Origin: Thermoplasmata archaeon
GTDB lineage: Archaea; Thermoplasmatota; Thermoplasmata; Thermoplasmatales; Thermoplasmataceae
Assembly (NCBI GenBank): GCA_021826785.1
Contig: JAKAYN010000053.1
Location: 1 to 5,659, forward strand
Direction of reading: 5' to 3'
Length of the DNA stretch: 5,659 nt
Of the stretch, positions 1-4,063 are shown piece after piece. The notes below the pieces were generated by a model, which made no database searches, was not told the DNA's origin, and saw nothing but the letters and a program-made list of their open reading frames with translations. How positions within the stretch are numbered: position 1 is the first letter of the stretch; every line of letters starts with the position of its first letter. Both the position numbers and the translations under genes were made by a program.

Positions 1-520
1 TAAGAACATAGTTTATCGTTGAGCTGACAAGACCGGTGAAGCTCAATATATTTGATGACCTTATGCAAAACTGTTTTAAATTAAATATCGGAACGCCACC
101 GCCAACAGATGCCTCGTACCTGATAATTCTTTTATTTTCTAATGCGGAATCCATTATATCATGCCAGTGCAGTGCCAGCGGTGCCTTGTTCGCTGTTACT
201 ATATCCTTTTTATGCTCAAATGCGTTTATATATAGATTTTTACCCCTTAAGCCGTCGCTGGTTGCAGGTGAGACATCAACTATAACATCTGAATCTATAT
301 TAAAGATCTCATCCATTTTTATAATTTCATAGCCAGCCTCGCTTAACTTTTTATTTTTTTTGTAATCTATTAACTTTTCAGGATCAAGGCCGTCTTTATT
401 ATATATCGTTATCTTTGAATCGCTTGCACTTACAATCTTTATATCATTTTTATACTTGTTTTTTATTATATCAAGCACTGAGAGACCTATATGTCCAAGG
501 CCAATTATTGATACCTTCAT
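1..520 (-). CDS. hom: Homoserine dehydrogenase, N-terminal part (C-terminus beyond window)
   Basis: Probable homoserine dehydrogenase, the cytosolic NAD(P)H-dependent enzyme that reduces aspartate semialdehyde to homoserine, the branch point for threonine and methionine. The 173 visible residues open with a Rossmann loop GLGHIG (7-12) and a DS pair after the second strand (34-35). VTANKAPLA (108-116) follows, whose Lys112 matches the conserved lysine of the family, then EASVGGGVPIF (136-146) of the substrate-binding region. The visible end, STINYVL (167-173), is the counterpart of the usual GTTNYIL; serine stands where glycine is common. The family's remaining roughly 150 or more residues lie off the left edge. 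ATG at 520 is the only sensible start: the frame upstream meets TGA at 527-529 with no other initiator between. The gene follows the RPA-associated gene by 38 nt and may be cotranscribed with it or have its own promoter. The family assignment is secure; cofactor preference cannot be told. Confidence 0.95.
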   Translation of the reverse strand, partial: MKVSIIGLGHIGLSVLDIIKNKYKNDIKIVSASDSKITIYNKDGLDPEKLIDYKKNKKLSEAGYEIIKMDEIFNIDSDVIVDVSPATSDGLRGKNLYINAFEHKKDIVTANKAPLALHWHDIMDSALENKRIIRYEASVGGGVPIFNLKQFCIRSSNILSFTGLVSSTINYVL

Positions 521-524
521 CGTT

Positions 525-529
525 GATCA
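525..529 (-). promoter_or_regulatory. Shine-Dalgarno-like TGATC before hom
   Basis: The minus strand reads TGATC, then AACG, then the hom ATG. TGATC can pair with the GATCA part of the usual archaeal 16S rRNA 3' end (GGATCACCTCC). The 4-nt spacing and pairing register match the GTGAT element before rpa. The motif is short and the surroundings AT-rich, so chance is possible. If real, it lets hom be translated from a transcript that reads through from the RPA genes. Confidence 0.4.
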
Positions 530-540
530 TCATTAATTAT

Positions 541-556
541 TTAATAAATTTTTTTT
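541..556 (-). promoter_or_regulatory. Possible archaeal promoter (BRE plus TATA-like) for hom
   Basis: On the minus strand a run of eight A (549-556) is followed by TTTATTAA (541-548), whose centre lies about 24 nt before the hom ATG. A purine tract next to a TATA-like octamer is the layout expected for TFB and TBP binding. The distance would put the transcript start at or very close to the start codon. The gap is almost wholly A/T, so a match by chance is easy. The evidence is position and composition only. Confidence 0.35.
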
Positions 557-558
557 AA

Positions 559-1365
559 TTATATTAATGCCTTGTACCTTTTTAATGATACCTCGTATAT
601 ATCACCCTGCGACCCAAGGTAGTTTAGTATTTCATCTACCTTTTCCTGCGGTATCTTTGCATTTCTTGCGGCCACTACAATATCATCGTAGCGGCAGCCG
701 CTCCCATCATCGTTATTTTTAATATAATCGAGGATCACATCGTAATAGTTCTGTGATTCCTGTGAAACGTTATTCTCAAAGTTTATGCTTGAGATCATTT
801 GAAGATAACCATTAAAATCATAGCTGTTATAATACTTTTTTGCCCTCATTGCTGATTCGGATTCGTCCTTTGAATAACCAAGGCTTATAAGGATATCTGT
901 ACTAACATCATCTTTAAAGGCCTCTCTTATTGCCATTAATTTCCTTCTTGATATGTAAAGTGTTCTATACCCCCAGAATCTTCTCTCATTATCAGATATA
1001 ATTGATATTAACTCAGGCACAACTGAGAAGTAAAAGATGTTCTCATTGTTTTTAAAATAGCTTATCTTTCCCATTGCAGATAAAACGTCGCCAGTGTTTA
1101 TATTATCCAGTGTTTGATTTACATCTTCATGATAATCGTTTTTAAACGATGTTAAATAAAATGATCCAAGGCCATCAGATACTGTTACCTTTATCATCTT
1201 ATCGTCACTGTTCTTGTACGTTACAGATCCAGCAAAAAATATTCTTCTAATTCTTGACCCAAGTGGCGTTATAATGTATTTATCATCCTGCTCATCAATA
1301 ACTGCAGAATCCTTTAACTCCTTTGAAAAGATCCAGTAAGACCTCTCTCTTTTAGGAAAGTTCAT
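559..1365 (-). CDS. rpap: RPA-associated protein (COG3390 type), OB fold plus C-terminal winged helix
   Basis: 268-residue homologue of the archaeal RPA-associated proteins (COG3390; RpaP in haloarchaea), which are encoded beside RPA and act with it on single-stranded DNA. Family-like features are the opening RERSYWIFSKELKDS (6-20), YIITPLGSRIRRIFFAG (30-46) entering an OB-fold strand, VSDGLGSFYLTSF (62-74), and VVPELISIIS (115-124) closing the domain near 125. WGYRTLYISRRKL (131-143) follows. Residues 205-268 look like a winged helix (YYDVILDYIKNN, then YDDIVVAARNAKIPQEKVDEILNYL, then a GDIYEV wing), the same order as in eukaryotic RPA32. The link at about 145-205 is charged and poorly conserved to my eye. 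The ATG overlaps the end of rpa by 14 nt and has a good Shine-Dalgarno, so the two are coupled. The family call is confident; the RPA32-like role is inference. Confidence 0.9.
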   Translation of the reverse strand: MNFPKRERSYWIFSKELKDSAVIDEQDDKYIITPLGSRIRRIFFAGSVTYKNSDDKMIKVTVSDGLGSFYLTSFKNDYHEDVNQTLDNINTGDVLSAMGKISYFKNNENIFYFSVVPELISIISDNERRFWGYRTLYISRRKLMAIREAFKDDVSTDILISLGYSKDESESAMRAKKYYNSYDFNGYLQMISSINFENNVSQESQNYYDVILDYIKNNDDGSGCRYDDIVVAARNAKIPQEKVDEILNYLGSQGDIYEVSLKRYKALI

Positions 1366-2404
1366 TTTCCATCTCCACCATTTCAGTTTTTATTTCTTCC
1401 TGGGTAATATCATTTATGGAAACAACCTGGAAATCTAGACCATCATCCTTTTTTATAAAGTTGCCCGTGAACTTAAACGCATGGCCGTATAACCTTTTAT
1501 CCATATCCTTGTAAATTACCTGGGCCTTTTTGGCTATTTCGTTTTCCTTTATATTTAACAGTGGAAGTATGGCATTTGCCCCTGCTATGGCCCTTACAAA
1601 GCCTGTTCCATCATCTATGGTAAAATATGCGAATATATCAAGATTTATCTTTGCATCTGGATGGTCAGGGCATGTATTTAAAGATATTACTTTATTGCAA
1701 ATGGAGCATCTTTTTATTATTCCACTCTTCTCACCGAAGGTTATGACAAATCCCATTATGCTGATACCGCCTATTGGATTCTTTATATCAAATATCTTAT
1801 AGTTCCTTTCAAGGTTCATCTCAGAGTCTATCTCAGTTACAACACTTTTGTTGCTTACTGTTACCTCTATCCTGTTTGAGTATATTGATACCCTGGCGCC
1901 TTCTATTCTGTAGAATTTATCGTTATCAAGCGGAACACCAAAGGATGAAAACCTAACCTTACCGGTATCGTCCTCTATATAACCTGAGTATATTGTTCCG
2001 ATTTTATCGTTGCTCCTTGATGTTACATTTGTTACCTTTCCTGATATTGTCACAAAAGGAATCACAGGGTTTAGATCCTTTATCTTTACCTCCTTGTATG
2101 TATTTTTGATGTAAATGTCCTCTCCAGGCTTGACCATGATCTCTGTTCTTGAATCAAAGTAAAGCCTGAATTTTCCATGGTATTCCCTTAAATGCGCGTA
2201 CTTTACCTCTATAACATCACCGGATTTTATTACCTCGGGAAATTCCCATGCGGTGAATGGTATTACGCCTGTTTCATCTCCAACAAGTCCATAATAATAT
2301 ATCTTTGATTTGCCATCTGATTTTATCTCCCTCTTATCAACGGAAAGCACCTTTAGCTTAATCGAAACATTATTATTTTCACTATTAAGATCAGATATGT
2401 TCAT
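1352..2404 (-). CDS. rpa: Replication protein A, three OB folds with zinc finger
   Basis: Single-stranded DNA-binding protein of replication, repair and recombination; 350 residues. Three OB-fold-like blocks can be seen: about 12-95 (VSIKLKVLSVDKRE, then YYYGLVGDETGVIPFTAW), about 116-190 (VTISGKVTNV, then GYIEDDTGKVRFSSFG), and about 214-330 (ISIMGFVITF, then AYFTIDDGTGFVRAIAG). Each has the typical D-D/E-T-G turn before a strand. The third carries a zinc knuckle with Cys233, Cys236, Cys245 and His248 (C-x2-C-x8-C-x2-H), as in euryarchaeal RPA41-like proteins and comparable to the zinc ribbon in OB domain C of RPA70. The tail (333-350) is acidic. I prefer ATG at 2404: GTGAT lies 4 nt before it. 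A GTG at 2413 overlapping the previous stop would add only three residues. The gene sits between the unknown gene and its COG3390 partner, in one translationally coupled set. Confidence 0.95.
   Translation of the reverse strand: MNISDLNSENNNVSIKLKVLSVDKREIKSDGKSKIYYYGLVGDETGVIPFTAWEFPEVIKSGDVIEVKYAHLREYHGKFRLYFDSRTEIMVKPGEDIYIKNTYKEVKIKDLNPVIPFVTISGKVTNVTSRSNDKIGTIYSGYIEDDTGKVRFSSFGVPLDNDKFYRIEGARVSIYSNRIEVTVSNKSVVTEIDSEMNLERNYKIFDIKNPIGGISIMGFVITFGEKSGIIKRCSICNKVISLNTCPDHPDAKINLDIFAYFTIDDGTGFVRAIAGANAILPLLNIKENEIAKKAQVIYKDMDKRLYGHAFKFTGNFIKKDDGLDFQVVSINDITQEEIKTEMVEMENELS
1373..1379 (-). promoter_or_regulatory. Ribosome binding site of the RPA-associated gene inside the rpa 3' end
   Basis: The minus strand reads GGTGGAG, 7 nt before ATG 1365. 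Both GGTG and GGAG can pair with the CACCTCC of the 16S rRNA 3' end. It lies within the last codons of rpa (Met-Val-Glu-Met), before the rpa stop at 1352-1354. It fixes the start of the downstream frame and points to translational coupling. Confidence 0.6.
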
Positions 2405-2408
2405 AATA

Positions 2409-2413
2409 ATCAC
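2409..2413 (-). promoter_or_regulatory. Shine-Dalgarno-like GTGAT overlapping the upstream stop, deciding the rpa start
   Basis: The minus strand reads CAG-TGA-TTATT-ATG: the last Gln codon and stop of the upstream gene, then the rpa ATG at 2404. GTGAT, which includes that TGA, can pair with ATCAC of the 16S rRNA 3' end and stands 4 nt from the ATG. This favours ATG 2404 over the in-frame GTG at 2411-2413, which is itself part of the motif. Confidence 0.5.
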
Positions 2414-3012
2414 TGGTACATGCTGCTTGGTGGCTTATTTGAATCAAGCACCTCACTTATTAACTTTTCGGCATCCTCATCCCTTATGCCTGTGGTTTTA
2501 ACAAGATAATCCTTTATCTCATCACGGCTTTTTCCGCTTTCAAACATGTTTTTTATGAGCATTGCCATTCTTTCAATTATCTGTGCATTGAATTCTTCCT
2601 GCAGGTTTAGAGCCTGAACCATCAAATAAAAGGCGCTTAATATCGTGTTTAACCCTATGTTCATTACGTCCTTTGTTAAATTTTCGTCTGTAAAATCAAC
2701 CCTTGAAACAATTTCTTCATTAATGCCGTCAAGCATGAATTTTACAAGTTCAACACGCTTGTTTAATATTAACAATATTCTGTATATTTTTAATCTTTCA
2801 TTGTTATCAATTGTTGCCGTTTCTATGCCGGTTCTGACTATTAATGATACTGTATTATCGCTTATTGTAACGAAAAGTGCAAAAGGTATCTTATCACTCT
2901 GTAATATTATATAATTTCCAGTATCTGTGAGATTCCATTTTAGATCTATTAAAGTCTTTGCATCATCACTTCCATTTTTAAACCACTGAACAATCTCATC
3001 TTTGGTTACCAT
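2410..3012 (-). CDS. Unrecognised 200-residue protein, first gene of the RPA operon
   Basis: I do not recognise this family. With ATG 3012 the product has 200 residues, with no signal peptide, clear membrane helix or cysteine. After a short helix (4-14), residues 33-68 read as three strands (NYIILQSD, IPFALFVTIS, TVSLIVRTG). A long helix follows (about 71-94, ERLKIYRILLILN then VELVKFML), then a strand (EEIVSRVDF, 99-107) and a helix (109-136). That order recalls the YbjN/type III secretion chaperone-like fold, which is inference only. The last part (about 143-190) is charged and helical, with KSRDEIKDYLVKTTGIRDEDAEKL resembling a small UBA-like helical bundle. An in-frame TTG at 3021 would add three residues, but ATG is preferred because the TATA-like element fits it. 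No Shine-Dalgarno is seen, so initiation may be leaderless. Its stop overlaps the rpa ribosome site, which ties it to single-stranded DNA binding by context. Confidence 0.85.
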   Translation of the reverse strand: MVTKDEIVQWFKNGSDDAKTLIDLKWNLTDTGNYIILQSDKIPFALFVTISDNTVSLIVRTGIETATIDNNERLKIYRILLILNKRVELVKFMLDGINEEIVSRVDFTDENLTKDVMNIGLNTILSAFYLMVQALNLQEEFNAQIIERMAMLIKNMFESGKSRDEIKDYLVKTTGIRDEDAEKLISEVLDSNKPPSSMYQ

Positions 3013-3032
3013 AGAAAACAATTGGTTTTAAC

Positions 3033-3046
3033 TATTTTAATTATAC
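3033..3046 (-). promoter_or_regulatory. Possible promoter of the unknown-rpa-rpap operon
   Basis: In the 45-nt gap the minus strand holds GTATAATTAAAATA. Its TTAAAATA part (3033-3040) is centred about 24-25 nt before ATG 3012. No purine-rich ribosome site lies before that ATG. Together these fit a leaderless transcript starting at or near 3012. The gap is A/T-rich throughout, so the exact box is uncertain; the slightly more distal TATAAT is an alternative. Confidence 0.4.
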
Positions 3047-3057
3047 TATTTTGTATT

Positions 3058-4032
3058 TTATATTATATAATATTCATCATTGTAGTTATAAAGATCTATT
3101 GAATCTTTGCTGATAATGCCCTTTACGGTTATGATGTTAAAGTTCTTTTCATCCATTAGCTCCGTTTCCAAGCCATTGTTTGATATGACAATAAACCTTC
3201 TTTTCTCAGGTTTTCTAATTACATCAAAGTTTGATGAAAAGAAAGTTTTCTCATCCATTGTTACATCCTTCTTTATTGATAGATCGATTATATTTATATT
3301 TCCGGGCTCAACGGATTTAACCATGTAGTTTTTGCCCCTGCCAAATATTATTGAGCCAGGGTCCAAATCGAACATCCTTATTAAATGCGTGTATCTAAAT
3401 ATATCAATTCCATCCTTTTTGCCTGCCAGTGATTTTGTCACCCTTGTATTAATAAAGTATTTTGAATCCAAATCCTTAATTATTTTTATTGCGTCCTCCT
3501 TTTTACCAAGATATATATCTATGCCCTCTTTTAGGTTTGCAATCTTTGATATAAATGAATTTGGATCCTGCCTGTTATACCTTTTAACATCATCCACGAT
3601 TATGTTCCTGGCATCATCTATTAAATATGATCTCTCCCTTGAAAATGTTCTTAGCTGTATTATAGCTTCATAGTATGATCCTGTGAGCTTATTGCAAACA
3701 GGGCAGCTCTCCTTTGATATTTCTAGTGGTATGTTTAAAGTTTTTTCTATACCGTCACTGAATTTTAATGTTAAATTTATATTATTGTCCATTGAATAAT
3801 TATAAATTTCTTCTATATCCTTGTTTTTCTTTTTCAAAATTCTTGAAACATGATTGAATAGTTCATTCTCTGGATTATTATAGTACCATCTCTTATTGAT
3901 TTTAATGGCGCCGCATTTAGGGCATTCCGTGATGTTTACTTTATCATATGAAACATTTTTCAAATTGGCAAGGCAATCAATGCATATGCCATTTTCATAT
4001 GCCTCATTGATGCCGCACACTATACACTTCAT
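3058..4032 (-). CDS. nmd3: NMD3 homologue, large ribosomal subunit assembly factor
   Basis: Archaeal member of the NMD3 family. Eukaryotic Nmd3 binds the 60S subunit late in assembly and recruits the export receptor; archaeal forms lack the export tail and probably act in 50S maturation. The 324 residues begin with zinc-binding pairs Cys3/Cys6 and Cys17/Cys20, then Cys37-Pro-Lys-Cys40 and Cys110-Pro-Val-Cys113, enough for two zinc sites. Trp49 follows the third pair. The family hallmark Y-Y-E-A-I-x-Q-L-R is at 120-128, followed by KEGIDIYLGKKEDAIKIIKDL (168-188), a Ser-Leu-Ala-Gly-Lys-Lys-Asp-Gly stretch (201-208), RYTHLIRM (213-220) and a beta-rich end that looks like an OB/SH3-like domain (about 222-324). 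ATG 4032 is the only start, since TGA lies in frame 15 nt upstream. The gene sits 31 nt after the YyaL-like gene and 45 nt before the RPA set. Confidence 0.95.
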   Translation of the reverse strand: MKCIVCGINEAYENGICIDCLANLKNVSYDKVNITECPKCGAIKINKRWYYNNPENELFNHVSRILKKKNKDIEEIYNYSMDNNINLTLKFSDGIEKTLNIPLEISKESCPVCNKLTGSYYEAIIQLRTFSRERSYLIDDARNIIVDDVKRYNRQDPNSFISKIANLKEGIDIYLGKKEDAIKIIKDLDSKYFINTRVTKSLAGKKDGIDIFRYTHLIRMFDLDPGSIIFGRGKNYMVKSVEPGNINIIDLSIKKDVTMDEKTFFSSNFDVIRKPEKRRFIVISNNGLETELMDEKNFNIITVKGIISKDSIDLYNYNDEYYII

Positions 4033-4049
4033 TACTATAAAATATCATT

Positions 4050-4060
4050 TAAATATAATA
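4050..4060 (-). promoter_or_regulatory. Possible TATA box for nmd3
   Basis: The minus strand reads TATTATATTTA about 18-28 nt before the nmd3 ATG, beginning just after the stop of the preceding gene (4064-4066). Its centre is about 23 nt from the ATG. The bases directly before the ATG (ATTTTATAGTA) offer no Shine-Dalgarno, which fits leaderless initiation. The region is A/T-rich, so this is tentative. Confidence 0.35.
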
Positions 4061-4063
4061 GTT

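Noticed and set aside
36..332. Plus-strand open frame of 98 codons
   Set aside because: It is antisense to the homoserine dehydrogenase gene, whose conserved motifs fall in the same bases. Its composition is what a shadow frame gives.
549..556. Run of eight T on the plus strand, looking like a terminator
   Set aside because: Both neighbouring genes run on the minus strand, where this is an A-run, and no plus-strand transcript is evident. It fits better as part of a promoter for hom.
1530..1802. Plus-strand open frame of 90 codons, antisense to the RPA zinc-finger region
   Set aside because: The minus-strand OB and zinc motifs are unambiguous, and nothing in the plus-strand frame resembles a protein family.
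3332..3673. Plus-strand open frame of 113 codons
   Set aside because: It lies wholly antisense to nmd3 and has no ribosome site or family resemblance. The clear NMD3 motifs on the minus strand explain the region.
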